Below are positions 16,487-24,681 of a stretch of 34,767 nucleotides of DNA, piece by piece. Source of the DNA: Rhodocyclales bacterium (GTDB lineage: Bacteria; Pseudomonadota; Gammaproteobacteria; Burkholderiales; Rhodocyclaceae); the NCBI GenBank assembly GCA_003105015.1, contig PQAF01000031.1, forward strand, positions 1 to 34,767. Direction: 5' to 3'. Below the pieces are notes generated by a model that ran no database searches, was not told where the DNA came from, and saw nothing but the letters and a program-made list of their open reading frames with translations. The position numbers and the translations under genes are program-made. Position 1 is the stretch's first letter. Each line of letters starts with the position of its first letter.

Positions 16487-18427
16487 CTATTCGGCGACGG
16501 CATCGGCGAGCACCTGGTCGCGCAAGCGCAGGCCTGCGTGCATCAGGGCGTCGGCGGCCGCTTCCAGATTGCGCGCGCATTCGGAGAAGGCATACAGGCG
16601 CCGGTAGTCCGCCGCCCCTCGGGCGAGGGCGAGCTTGACCGAACGCTGGGCGCCGTCGCTCTGGCGTTCCACCAGCATGATGCGGTGGATGGCCTCGAGG
16701 AAATCCTGCATGTCCTCGCGCGGGCCGCCGCGGCGCAGCGTGCGCACGGTCTCCAGCGAGCGCAGGTATTCCTGCGAGCCGGAGACGAGCAGGCGCGCCA
16801 GGGCGTTGAGCGGCCCGTACAGTTCGCTGTCGCCGCCGTCGTGCGGCAGCAGGGTCAGGTGGAAGGCGGCTTCCTCCAGATCGTCCACGACGTCGTCGGC
16901 GGTTTCGATCAGGCTGCGAAAGAAGTCGCTGCGGCCGGACTGGCTCGCCGTGCCGCGCGCGCGGTTGACCAGCTCGTCGGCCTGGTGTTCCCAGGCCTTG
17001 GCCCGTTCGGCATTGCGCGCGAAGCGGGTCGGGGCCGCCTCGCCGCGTGCCTCCAGCAGGCAGTCGCGTACCCCCGAGGCGATCTCGATGGCGAAGGCGG
17101 CCTGCTCGGCGGCGAGGTCGACCAGGCTTTGCTGCGTGCTGTGGAAGTAGTTCGCCAGCTCGGCGCGGACCTCGTCCTGGATCAGGCCTTCCGGCCGATT
17201 GGCGAGCAGGCCTTCCGCGCAGACGCGCAGGACGAACTTCATGTACTCCGCGGCCTGTTCGCGCCCGAGCACGCTGTCGAGCCGGGCGCCCAGCGGCAGC
17301 GGTGCCCGCGCCGCGAAGGCGAGCGCCTCGGCGACCATCTGCTCGCCGCCGGCGCGCAGGAAGGCCATGTGGCCGTGATTGTGGTCGGCCGCCCATTTCA
17401 GCAGGGCGAGCGACTCCTTCCTCGGCAGCAGCTGGCGCAGGCGCTTGCGCGCGCGGTTCCAGTCGATGAGGAACACCAGGCGCGAACCGAGAAAGGCGAG
17501 GTAGTCCTCCAGTTCCTTTGCCTTGCGCGCCGAATAGGTGCCGACGCACATGTGGTAGACGCCGTCCTCCATGGAATGGTCGGCCCGCGAGCGGGTGTCC
17601 TCCCAGCCGACGCGCCAGCCCCCGAACAGGCTTTGGAAGAAGAGCAGGCGTTGCATGTGCACATCGGTATAGGTGAGTCTTGCACGCAGGCCCTCGACGT
17701 GCACGACCAGCACGTGGGCATCGGTGGTGCCGATGTCGTTCTGCAGTACCAGCGTGTCCTCGGCGCGAGTGGCCGTCGTGCCGAGGCCGGGATGGTCGAA
17801 CTTCAGCGGCAGGGACTGGTTTACGCCTCGCATGAAGGCGCCGATCAGGGCGCGGTCCTCGCTACGGATGCCGTAGGCCAGGGCGCCGTCTACCGCCTCG
17901 GTGGAAATCCTGGCCTGCAGGGCATTCAGCGCCTTGTGCATGTCCATCACCAGCAGGTGCAGGCTGTCGGCGCGCTTGCGCTCGCCCGAGGTCATGGCGG
18001 CGATCTGTTCGCCGGAAACGAGGTCGTCCGCCTTGCACCAGGGCCGCGCGGCGAGCAGCTTCAAGCGTGCCGCAAAGCCGCCCCATTCCGGGCTGCCGGA
18101 CGCCCGGATCGGCTCCAGCATGCGCTGCAGATCCTGGTAGAGCGCCGTGCACACGGCCTGCACATGCGGGATGTGGTAGAGATGGCCCTCGCCGCGGCGG
18201 CTTTCGGCGACGATGCCGTCGAACGATTCCTCCTCGATGCCGGCGGCCTGCCGTTCGGCGCGCAGTTCGGAGAACGCGACGTCGGGCCGGTCGGCGCGGT
18301 GCTGTGCCGTCTGCAGTAGGGTGAAGAAGTACTTGGCGCGGTCGTTGGCCGACAGGGCGGCGTTGAGCTGGACCGGCAGCAGCAGGGGGCCTTCGCCGAG
18401 AGCGTCGATGATATGGGCTTTTTCCAT
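16487..18427 (-). CDS. Large protein with C-terminal PhoU-like (DUF47) domain
   Basis: The 646-residue product has no signal peptide or membrane segment. The C-terminal part (about 430-640) is helical and matches the PhoU/DUF47 type: EHQADELVNRAR near residue 481, then DFFRSLIETADDVVDDLEEAAF, where the acidic residues would bind metal. The N-terminal 400 residues, which include an FDHPGLGTTATRAEDTLVLQNDIGTTDAHVLVV-like central segment (approximate residues 205-240), I do not recognise. DUF47 proteins accompany phosphate transporters elsewhere. This gene heads the operon with the PPDK-like gene, is divergent from plcP and has a possible Pho box 43 bases upstream. It may supply the acceptor site or the regulation for the PPDK-like protein (inference). 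Confidence 0.75.
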   Translation of the reverse strand: MEKAHIIDALGEGPLLLPVQLNAALSANDRAKYFFTLLQTAQHRADRPDVAFSELRAERQAAGIEEESFDGIVAESRRGEGHLYHIPHVQAVCTALYQDLQRMLEPIRASGSPEWGGFAARLKLLAARPWCKADDLVSGEQIAAMTSGERKRADSLHLLVMDMHKALNALQARISTEAVDGALAYGIRSEDRALIGAFMRGVNQSLPLKFDHPGLGTTATRAEDTLVLQNDIGTTDAHVLVVHVEGLRARLTYTDVHMQRLLFFQSLFGGWRVGWEDTRSRADHSMEDGVYHMCVGTYSARKAKELEDYLAFLGSRLVFLIDWNRARKRLRQLLPRKESLALLKWAADHNHGHMAFLRAGGEQMVAEALAFAARAPLPLGARLDSVLGREQAAEYMKFVLRVCAEGLLANRPEGLIQDEVRAELANYFHSTQQSLVDLAAEQAAFAIEIASGVRDCLLEARGEAAPTRFARNAERAKAWEHQADELVNRARGTASQSGRSDFFRSLIETADDVVDDLEEAAFHLTLLPHDGGDSELYGPLNALARLLVSGSQEYLRSLETVRTLRRGGPREDMQDFLEAIHRIMLVERQSDGAQRSVKLALARGAADYRRLYAFSECARNLEAAADALMHAGLRLRDQVLADAVAE

Positions 18428-18469
18428 GGGAGAGCACCGAAGGAATCCACGGCATTTTCTCTGCGGCAG

Positions 18470-18487
18470 GTTACGGAATGATGTCGG
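18470..18487 (-). promoter_or_regulatory. Possible Pho box for the DUF47/PPDK-like operon
   Basis: On the minus strand, half sites CCGACAT and CCGTAAC are separated by CATT, giving an 18-bp site with the right period. The second half is identical to the first half of the pstS box. It lies 43 bases before the DUF47 gene start. It is weaker than the divergent box next to it, from which it is separated by only 6 bases, so one PhoB array may serve both directions. Confidence 0.5.
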
Positions 18488-18493
18488 TACGCG

Positions 18494-18522
18494 CTGTCAC
18501 ACGCCGTTCATCAATGCGTCAT
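18494..18522 (+). promoter_or_regulatory. Candidate three-unit Pho box for plcP
   Basis: Three in-phase half sites, CTGTCAC, CGTTCAT and GCGTCAT, occur 11 bp apart with spacers ACGC and CAAT. The first half differs from the E. coli consensus CTGTCAT only in its last base. The array ends 33 bases before the plcP ATG. A CACAAT at 18544-18549 could be the -10 element, which would place the transcript start at or next to the ATG. Confidence 0.72.
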
Positions 18523-18555
18523 GAAGCCAACACATGGCGCACCCACAATGCCCCC

Positions 18556-19338
18556 ATGCCGCATGTCAGAACGGTTTTTCTCTCCGACATCCACCTGGGC
18601 ACCCGCGCCTGCCAGGCCGAACGGCTGCTCGACTTCCTGCGCGAGCATCCCGCCGACACGCTCTACCTGGTCGGCGACATCGTCGACTTCTGGGCCATGA
18701 AGCGCGGCATCCACTGGAATGCGGCACAGAATACCGTGGTGCAGAAGGTGCTGCGCCGCGCGCGCCACGGCGAGCGCGTGGTGTTCATTCCCGGCAACCA
18801 CGACGAGGCGCTGCGCGAGTACGCCGGCTCGGCCTTCGGCGACATCCAGGTCGCGGACGAGGCGGTGCACACCACGGCCGACGGCCGCCGCCTCCTGCTC
18901 ATGCACGGCGATGCCTTCGACCAGGTGACGCGCCACCACCGCTGGGTGGCGGTGCTGGGCGACGTCTTCTACAACCTGCTGGTGCGCGCCAACCGCTGGA
19001 CCTCCTGGCTGCGCCGCAAGCTGGGCCTGGCCGGCTACTGGTCGCTCGCCGGCTATGCCAAGCGGCGCGTCAAGAAGGCGCTCAACTTCATTTTCGACTT
19101 CGAGGAGTCCGCCGTGCGTCACGCTTCCGCGCGCGGGCTCGACGGCATCGTCTGCGGCCACATCCACTGCGCCGTGATCAAGGACATCGGCGGCATCGCC
19201 TATATCAACTGCGGCGACTGGGTGGATTCCTGCACGGGCATCGTCGAGCACCTGGACGGCCGGCTGGAATTGGTGGCCTGGCACGCCCGGGCAGCCGTGA
19301 CGGCGTTGCACGGAGAAGAGGAAAGGGCGGCTGCCTGA
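18556..19338 (+). CDS. plcP: Calcineurin-like phosphoesterase, PlcP/LpxH-type
   Basis: The 260-residue product has the full metallophosphoesterase set: SDIHLG, GDIVDFW, GNHDE, MHGDAFD and GHIHC. It resembles UDP-2,3-diacylglucosamine hydrolase (LpxH) and its relative PlcP, the phospholipase C that S. meliloti uses to cut phosphatidylcholine and related lipids to diacylglycerol when phosphate is scarce. The Pho box upstream and the glycosyltransferases and dgkA downstream favour PlcP. LpxH in lipid A synthesis is the alternative. No ribosome-binding site is visible before the ATG, so translation may be leaderless. The stop overlaps the next start by one base. Confidence 0.78.
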   Translation: MPHVRTVFLSDIHLGTRACQAERLLDFLREHPADTLYLVGDIVDFWAMKRGIHWNAAQNTVVQKVLRRARHGERVVFIPGNHDEALREYAGSAFGDIQVADEAVHTTADGRRLLLMHGDAFDQVTRHHRWVAVLGDVFYNLLVRANRWTSWLRRKLGLAGYWSLAGYAKRRVKKALNFIFDFEESAVRHASARGLDGIVCGHIHCAVIKDIGGIAYINCGDWVDSCTGIVEHLDGRLELVAWHARAAVTALHGEEERAAA

Positions 19339-20480
19339 TGCGCGTGCTGATGGTGTCCGACGTCTACTTCCCCCGAATCAACGGCGTATCCACCTCCATT
19401 GAAACCTTCCGCAGCACTCTCGCCGGGGAGGGCGTCGAGGTGCACGTCGTTGTGCCGCGCTACGGCGACGAGCCGGAGCAGCCCGGCGTGGCGCGGGTGC
19501 CAAGCCGGCCGGTGCCGCGCGACCCGGAGGACCGCATCGTGGCCTGGCGCGCCATGCACAGCACCGTTCGCGCGCAAGCCGCGAAATGCGACCTGGTGCA
19601 CATCCAGACGCCGTTCGCGGCGCACTACGCGGGCCTCGGTGCGGCGCGGCGCGAGGGTGTGCCGGTGCTGGCGACTTACCACACCCTGTTCGAGGAGTAC
19701 CTGCACCACTATGCGCCCTTCCTGCCGGCGTGCGGCCTGCGTGCGCTGGCACGCCTGCTCTCCCGTCGGCAGTGCAATGCGCTCGACGGCGTTGTCGTGC
19801 CCTCCTTGGCGATGCAGTCCCGCCTGAACGACTATGGCGTGAGACGACCCATCCACGTGCTGCCCACCGGCATCCCGCTCGCCCGCTTCGCCGGCGGCGA
19901 CCGCGCGCGCTTCCGCGCCGGGCATGGCATTGCGCCCGGGCGGCCGGTTGCCCTCTTCGTCGGCCGCGTGGCGCACGAGAAGAACATCGGCTTCCTGCTC
20001 GAGATGACGGCGCAGGCGCTGAAGCGGCGTCCCGACCTGCTGCTCCTCATCGCCGGCGAAGGCCCTGCCCTGCCCGCCCTGCGTGCGCAGGCGGCGCAGC
20101 TCGGCCTTGGCGAGTCGGTGCGCTTCACCGGCTATCTCGACCGCCATCGCGACCTGCCCGACTGCTACGCCGCCGCCGACGTCTTCGTCTTCGCCTCACG
20201 CACCGAGACGCAGGGCCTGGTGTTGCTGGAGGCGATGGCGATGGCTCTGCCGGTGGTGGCGCTGGCCCACATGGGCACCGTCGACATCCTGGCACCGCGC
20301 CAGGGCTGCCGCGTGCCGGCCGACGACCCCTCCGCCTTCGCCGACATGGTGGTCGAGGTCCTCTCCGATCCGGCCATGCGGGCGCGGCTGGGCAGCGAGG
20401 CGCGGGACTATGCGCGCAACTGGTCCGACGAGACGATGGCGCAGCGGCTGGCCGATCTCTACCACGATTACCTCCGCTAG
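19338..20480 (+). CDS. GT4-family glycosyltransferase, probable glycolipid synthase
   Basis: The 380-residue product has the two-Rossmann GT-B fold of family GT4. The N-terminus DVYFPRINGVSTSIETF is typical of enzymes that glycosylate lipids (alpha-glucosyl- or mannosyl-diacylglycerol synthases). The C-terminal donor domain shows FVGRVAHEKNIGFLL and the E-x7-E region FASRTETQGLVLLEAMA. It overlaps plcP by one base, so it is likely to use the diacylglycerol that PlcP releases, as in the plcP-agt pairs known from phosphate-starved bacteria. The sugar donor cannot be told from sequence. Confidence 0.75.
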   Translation: MRVLMVSDVYFPRINGVSTSIETFRSTLAGEGVEVHVVVPRYGDEPEQPGVARVPSRPVPRDPEDRIVAWRAMHSTVRAQAAKCDLVHIQTPFAAHYAGLGAARREGVPVLATYHTLFEEYLHHYAPFLPACGLRALARLLSRRQCNALDGVVVPSLAMQSRLNDYGVRRPIHVLPTGIPLARFAGGDRARFRAGHGIAPGRPVALFVGRVAHEKNIGFLLEMTAQALKRRPDLLLLIAGEGPALPALRAQAAQLGLGESVRFTGYLDRHRDLPDCYAAADVFVFASRTETQGLVLLEAMAMALPVVALAHMGTVDILAPRQGCRVPADDPSAFADMVVEVLSDPAMRARLGSEARDYARNWSDETMAQRLADLYHDYLR

Positions 20481-20494
20481 TTCGATTCGAGGAA

Positions 20495-20860
20495 ATGGAA
20501 AGCCCCTACAAAGGCAAGACCGGCCTGACGCGCGTGTGGAATGCCTTCCACTATTCCCTTGCCGGCCTGCAGGCCGCCTATCGCCACGAGGACGCCTTCA
20601 GACAGGAGGTGTGGCTGGCCGCAATCCTCCTGCCGGCCGCTTGCCTGCTGCCGGTGGGCGGTACGGCGCGTGCCCTGATGATCGCCAGCGTGCTGCTCGT
20701 GCTGGTGGTGGAGCTGCTCAACTCGGGGCTGGAGGCAACGGTGGACCGCATCGGCCTGGAGGACCACCGCTTGGCCAAGCGCGCCAAGGACATCGGCAGC
20801 GCCGCGGTGTTCGTCGCACTGGTGAACGTGGCTGCGGTTTGGGCGAGCGTGCTGGCATGA
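20495..20860 (+). CDS. dgkA: Diacylglycerol kinase DgkA
   Basis: The 121-residue product is a small inner-membrane kinase with three predicted helices. The N-terminal GLTRVWNAFHYSLAGLQAAYRHEDAFRQE and the catalytic ELLNSGLEATVDRIGLEDH region match prokaryotic DgkA; long stretches are family-typical. It phosphorylates diacylglycerol to phosphatidic acid. Between two glycosyltransferases and behind plcP, it would return surplus diacylglycerol to phospholipid synthesis. The stop overlaps the next gene (ATGA). Confidence 0.93.
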   Translation: MESPYKGKTGLTRVWNAFHYSLAGLQAAYRHEDAFRQEVWLAAILLPAACLLPVGGTARALMIASVLLVLVVELLNSGLEATVDRIGLEDHRLAKRAKDIGSAAVFVALVNVAAVWASVLA

Positions 20861-21990
20861 GCGGATTGTCGATTACCGTGGTGACCGAGACGCATCCGCC
20901 CGAGGTGAACGGCGTGGCGATGACGGTGGGCCGTCTCATCGAGGGCCTGCGCGCCCGCGGCCATCGCGTCAGCGTGGTGCGTCCGCGCCAGTCGCGTGAC
21001 GACCGCGGCGGCGAGGGCGACCTGCTGCTGGCCGGCCTGCCGCTGCCGGGGTATGCCGGCCTGCGCTTTGGCCTGCCCGCCGGCGGCGCGCTCGTGCGCG
21101 CCTGGCGCGCGCGGCAGCCCGACGTGGTGCATGTCGTCACCGAGGGGCCGCTCGGCTGGTCGGCGGTGGCGGCAGCGCGCCGCCTCGGGCTTGCCGTCAC
21201 CTCCGGTTTTCATACCAATTTCGACCGCTACAGCGTGCATTACGGCCTGGGCTGGCTGCGTCCCGCCGTCGCGGCCTACCTGCGCAGCCTGCACCGGCGC
21301 ACGCGCGCCACGGTGGTGCCGACCGAGGCGCTCGCTGCGGACCTGGCCGGCGAGGGCATTCCCGGCGTATGCGTGGTCGGTCGCGGCGTGGACACCGAAT
21401 TGTTCGATCCGCAGCGTCGCAGCCGCGAGCTGCGCCAGGCCTGGGGCGTCGGCGAGGGCGGACTGGCCTGCCTGTATGTCGGCCGCCTCGCGCCGGAGAA
21501 GAACCTCGACGCCAGCTGTGGCGCCTTCGACGCCATCCGCGCCGCGCGCCCGGATGCGCGCATGGTGTGGGTGGGCGACGGGCCGGCCGCCGCGCGCCTG
21601 AAGCGCGAGCGCCCCGCCGACTGCTTTGCCGGAACGCGCGTCGGCGCCGACCTGGCCGCGCACTACGCCTCGGCCGACCTGTTCCTCTTCGGCAGCCTGA
21701 CGGAGACCTACGGCAACGTCGTCGCCGAGGCCATGGCGAGCGGACTCGCCGTCACCGCCTATCGCAGCGCCGCCGCCGCCGAACTGATCGACGACGGCTT
21801 CAGCGGGTGCGCCGTGCCGCCGGGCGACGAATCCGCCTTCCGTCGTGCCGCGCTCGGCCTTGCCCTCGACGACGCCCTACGCCGCACCGTCGGCCAGCGC
21901 GCCCGCCTCGTCATGAAAGCGCGCGGCTGGCCGGCGGTGGTGGAACGTTTCGAGGGCGTGCTGCGGCACGCGGCCCGACAGATCTTCTGA
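20857..21990 (+). CDS. Second GT4-family glycosyltransferase (MgtA/SqdX-like)
   Basis: The 377-residue GT-B glycosyltransferase begins TVVTETHPPEVNGVAMTVGRLIEGL. This is the signature of the group with GDP-mannose-dependent mannosyltransferases and the SqdX/Agt lipid glycosyltransferases. The donor site shows YVGRLAPEKNLD and the E-x7-E region FGSLTETYGNVVAEAMASG. It is coupled to dgkA by an ATGA overlap and closes the plcP operon. Two glycosyltransferases suggest either two different glycolipids or a disaccharide head group made in two steps. Which of the two acts first is not visible. Confidence 0.75.
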   Translation: MSGLSITVVTETHPPEVNGVAMTVGRLIEGLRARGHRVSVVRPRQSRDDRGGEGDLLLAGLPLPGYAGLRFGLPAGGALVRAWRARQPDVVHVVTEGPLGWSAVAAARRLGLAVTSGFHTNFDRYSVHYGLGWLRPAVAAYLRSLHRRTRATVVPTEALAADLAGEGIPGVCVVGRGVDTELFDPQRRSRELRQAWGVGEGGLACLYVGRLAPEKNLDASCGAFDAIRAARPDARMVWVGDGPAAARLKRERPADCFAGTRVGADLAAHYASADLFLFGSLTETYGNVVAEAMASGLAVTAYRSAAAAELIDDGFSGCAVPPGDESAFRRAALGLALDDALRRTVGQRARLVMKARGWPAVVERFEGVLRHAARQIF

Positions 21991-22014
21991 TTCACCCTTC
22001 TGTGTGATGCACCT

Positions 22015-22028
22015 TTGACCTGTATCAA
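22015..22028 (+). promoter_or_regulatory. Candidate FNR/ANR-type box upstream of iorAB
   Basis: TTGAC-CTGT-ATCAA is a near-perfect FNR palindrome (consensus TTGAT-N4-ATCAA, one mismatch). It is centred at 22021.5. If FNR acts as a class II activator, the transcript would begin near 22063; TAGCTT at 22051-22056 is then at the -10 position but is a poor match. It lies 70 bases before the iorA ATG. Anaerobic control suits an oxygen-sensitive iron-sulfur enzyme. Confidence 0.65.
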
Positions 22029-22098
22029 GGGCCAAACGGCGCCGTCCAAGTAGCTTCGCCCTTCTTATTTCTGTTTCATTTTCAGCGGGGTGGGGCAA

Positions 22099-23970
22099 AT
22101 GGCAGCAGTCATGCCGGCGCCGGCGGCGAGCCGGCTTTTGATGTCGGGCAACGAGGCCGTGGCGCGCGCGGTGTGGGAGTCGGGGACGCGGGTCGCCGCC
22201 GGTTATCCGGGCACGCCGGCGACCGAGATGCTGGAGCAGTTGTCCACCTATCCCGACCTCTATACCGAGTGGTCGGTGAACGAGAAGGTGTCGCTGGAAG
22301 TGGCCATCGGCGCCTCGATGATGGGCTCGCGCGCCTTCAGCGCCATGAAGCACGTCGGCCTCAACGTCGCCTCGGATGCCCTCATGACCTTCACCCTGAC
22401 CGGCGCCGAGGGCGGCCTGGTCATCGCGGTGGCCGACGACGTCGGCATGTCCTCCTCGCAGAACGAGCAGGACTCGCGCTTCTGGGGCCGCTTCGCCCAT
22501 GTGCCCGTCCTCGAGCCGGCCGACTCGCAGGAAGCCTACGACATGACCCGCTACGCCTACGAGCTGTCGGAGGAGTACCAGGTGCCGGTGATCCTGCGCC
22601 TGACCTCGCGCATCTGCCACGTCAAGGGCCTGGTCACCGTCGGCGAGCGCGTCGAGCACAAGCCGAAGGGCTTCTCCAAGAATGCCGAGCGCTGGGTGAT
22701 GGTGCCCGGCCACGCCAAGCGCCGCATCCCGCTGATGCTCCAGCGCGAGCAGGAGCTGAAGCGCCTCTCCGACAAGACGCCGCTCAACGTGCTCGAGCCG
22801 GGCACGGACCGCCGCGTCGCCTTCGTCACCAGCGGCCCGGCCTACATGCATGTGCGCGAGGCCTTCCCCGATGCGCCGGTGCTGAAGCTGGGCCTGTCCT
22901 ACCCCTGGCCGATGGAGAAGGTGTCGCAGCTGGCGGAAATGGCGGACACCCTTGTCGTGGTGGAGGAAGTCGAGCCGCTGCTGGAAAACGAACTCAAGGC
23001 CGCCGGCTTCGCCGCCCACGGCAAGGACTTCCTGCCGCGCATCGGCGAGCTCGCCCCCGAGGTGGTGAAGCCCGCCGTCGAGCGCCTGTTGCGCAAGGAG
23101 CCGGCGCCCGCGCCCGAGCAGGCGCAGGCGCTGCCGCCGCTGTTCCCGCGGCCGCCGACCCTGTGCGCCTCCTGCCCGCACATGGGCGTGTACTACACGC
23201 TGTCGCAGCTGAAGAACCTGACCATCTCCGGCGACATCGGCTGCTACACGCTGGGCGCCGGCCACCCGTGGAACTCGCTCGACTCGACCATCTGCATGGG
23301 CGCCTCGATGGGCATCGCCCTCGGCATGGACAAGGGCCGCGGCGAGGCGGACAAGAACAAGAAGGTGCTCGCCGTCATCGGCGACTCGACCTTCATGCAC
23401 ATGGGCATGCAGGGTCTGCTCGACATCACCTGGAACCGCGGCAACGTCACCATCCTGCTGCTCGACAACGGCACGGTGGGCATGACCGGCGGCCAGAACA
23501 CGCCGGCCAACGGCCGCGACATCCGCGGCCAGGGCGCGCCGCGCATCGACTTCCGCAAGCTGATCGAGGCGCTCGGCGTCAAGCCCGAGCGCATCCACGA
23601 GGTCGATCCCTACCAGCTGCCGGTGCTGTTCAAGACCGTGCGCGACGAGACCAAGATCGACGACGTCTCGGTCATCATCACCAACCGCCCCTGCGTGCTG
23701 ATCGAGGAGTTCAAGCCGTTCAAGCCCTACGTCGTGCAGGAGGACAAGTGCACCGGCTGCGGCAACTGCGTCGAGGTCGGCTGCCCGGCCATCCACGTCA
23801 CGCGCCGCGACAGGGTGGTGAAACCGTCGGGCAAGGAGGTCGATCTGGCCTTCACGCGCATCGACAGCGTCGCCTGCACCGGCTGCGGCCTCTGCGTGCA
23901 GCCCTGCGCGCCGGAAGCGATCGTGCATTTCGCGCCGGCCGGACAGGTCATCAACATCCAGCCCGCCTGA
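22099..23970 (+). CDS. iorA: Indolepyruvate ferredoxin oxidoreductase, alpha subunit IorA
   Basis: The 623-residue product converts aryl pyruvates (indolepyruvate, phenylpyruvate) to aryl-acetyl-CoA while reducing ferredoxin. An N-terminal pyruvate-oxidoreductase-like region (SGNEAVARAVWESG, GYPGTPATEM) is followed by the TPP domain with GDIGCYTLG, GDSTFMHMG and LLDNGTVGMTGGQ. At the C-terminus come two [4Fe-4S] ferredoxin motifs, CTGCGNCVEVGCP and CTGCGLCVQPCAP. The length is normal. The ATG at 22099 is preferred to a GTG at 22090 because a G-rich site precedes it. It pairs with iorB 7 bases downstream. Anaerobic breakdown of aromatic amino acids is the likely use. Confidence 0.92.
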   Translation: MAAVMPAPAASRLLMSGNEAVARAVWESGTRVAAGYPGTPATEMLEQLSTYPDLYTEWSVNEKVSLEVAIGASMMGSRAFSAMKHVGLNVASDALMTFTLTGAEGGLVIAVADDVGMSSSQNEQDSRFWGRFAHVPVLEPADSQEAYDMTRYAYELSEEYQVPVILRLTSRICHVKGLVTVGERVEHKPKGFSKNAERWVMVPGHAKRRIPLMLQREQELKRLSDKTPLNVLEPGTDRRVAFVTSGPAYMHVREAFPDAPVLKLGLSYPWPMEKVSQLAEMADTLVVVEEVEPLLENELKAAGFAAHGKDFLPRIGELAPEVVKPAVERLLRKEPAPAPEQAQALPPLFPRPPTLCASCPHMGVYYTLSQLKNLTISGDIGCYTLGAGHPWNSLDSTICMGASMGIALGMDKGRGEADKNKKVLAVIGDSTFMHMGMQGLLDITWNRGNVTILLLDNGTVGMTGGQNTPANGRDIRGQGAPRIDFRKLIEALGVKPERIHEVDPYQLPVLFKTVRDETKIDDVSVIITNRPCVLIEEFKPFKPYVVQEDKCTGCGNCVEVGCPAIHVTRRDRVVKPSGKEVDLAFTRIDSVACTGCGLCVQPCAPEAIVHFAPAGQVINIQPA

Positions 23971-23977
23971 GGTCGAT

Positions 23978-24589
23978 ATGCCCAATACCACGAACATCCT
24001 CGTCTGCGGCATCGGCGGCCAGGGCGTCATGACGGCCACCGAGATTCTTTCCGAGGCGGCCATCGCCGAGGGCCACGACGTCAAGAAGACCGAGGTCGCC
24101 GGCATGAGCCAGCGCGGCGGCGTCGTCACCTCCCACCTGCGCTTCGGCCCGAAGGTGCTCTCGCCGCAGATCGCCCCGGGCACCGCCGACGTGCTGCTCG
24201 GCTTCGAGGCGGCGGAAGCCCTGCGCTGGGCGCACTACCTCAAGCCCGGCGCCTTGGCGCTGGTGAATGACGCCCGCCTGGTGCCGCCGGTGGTCGAGCT
24301 CGGCCTGTTCAAGTATCCGGACGACCCGATCGGCGAGATGAAGTCGCGCGGCGTGCGCACGACGTCCTTCGACGCCGCCACCATCGCGCGCGACCTCGGC
24401 GACCTGCGCCTGGGAAACACCGTCATGCTCGGCGCCATCGCCGACCAGCTGCCGTTCTCGGCCGAGGTGCTGCTCGACTGCATCGTCAAGCGCTTCGCGC
24501 GCAAGGGCGAGAAGGTGGTCGAGGCGAACCGCAAGGCCTTCGCCGCCGGCCGCGCCGCCGCCAAGGCCGCGGCCCCGGCACACGCCTAG
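23978..24589 (+). CDS. iorB: Indolepyruvate ferredoxin oxidoreductase, beta subunit IorB
   Basis: The 203-residue product is the gamma-type subunit of 2-oxoacid:ferredoxin oxidoreductases. It shows NILVCGIGGQGVMTATEILSEAA at the N-terminus and the conserved EVAGMSQRGGVVTSHLRFG. It forms the active enzyme with IorA and carries no clusters itself. A short Ala-rich, Lys-containing tail ends the protein. It is 7 bases downstream of iorA and so co-transcribed. Confidence 0.93.
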   Translation: MPNTTNILVCGIGGQGVMTATEILSEAAIAEGHDVKKTEVAGMSQRGGVVTSHLRFGPKVLSPQIAPGTADVLLGFEAAEALRWAHYLKPGALALVNDARLVPPVVELGLFKYPDDPIGEMKSRGVRTTSFDAATIARDLGDLRLGNTVMLGAIADQLPFSAEVLLDCIVKRFARKGEKVVEANRKAFAAGRAAAKAAAPAHA

Positions 24590-24627
24590 GGCCGCCTTCC
24601 CCGCTTCCGCGCGACAGGCGGGGCGGG

Positions 24628-24664
24628 TAAAATAGCGTCATTCCGCGGAGCCTCCGGGCTCCGC
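24628..24664 (+). promoter_or_regulatory. Putative folD promoter -10 and leader hairpin
   Basis: TAAAAT at 24628-24633, preceded by GCGGG, is a good -10 candidate in the 92-base iorB-folD gap; a clear -35 is not seen. An 8-bp hairpin follows, GCGGAGCC (24645-24652) pairing with GGCTCCGC (24657-24664) around a TCCG loop. The sequence after it is CTTCATTTTGG. It could instead be the iorB terminator, in which case folD transcription would have to start elsewhere. Confidence 0.45.
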
Positions 24665-24681
24665 CTTCATTTTGGACAGCC

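Noticed and set aside
22051..22056. TAGCTT as a firm -10 for iorA
   Set aside because: It matches only three of six consensus bases; it is mentioned only because its position fits class II FNR activation.
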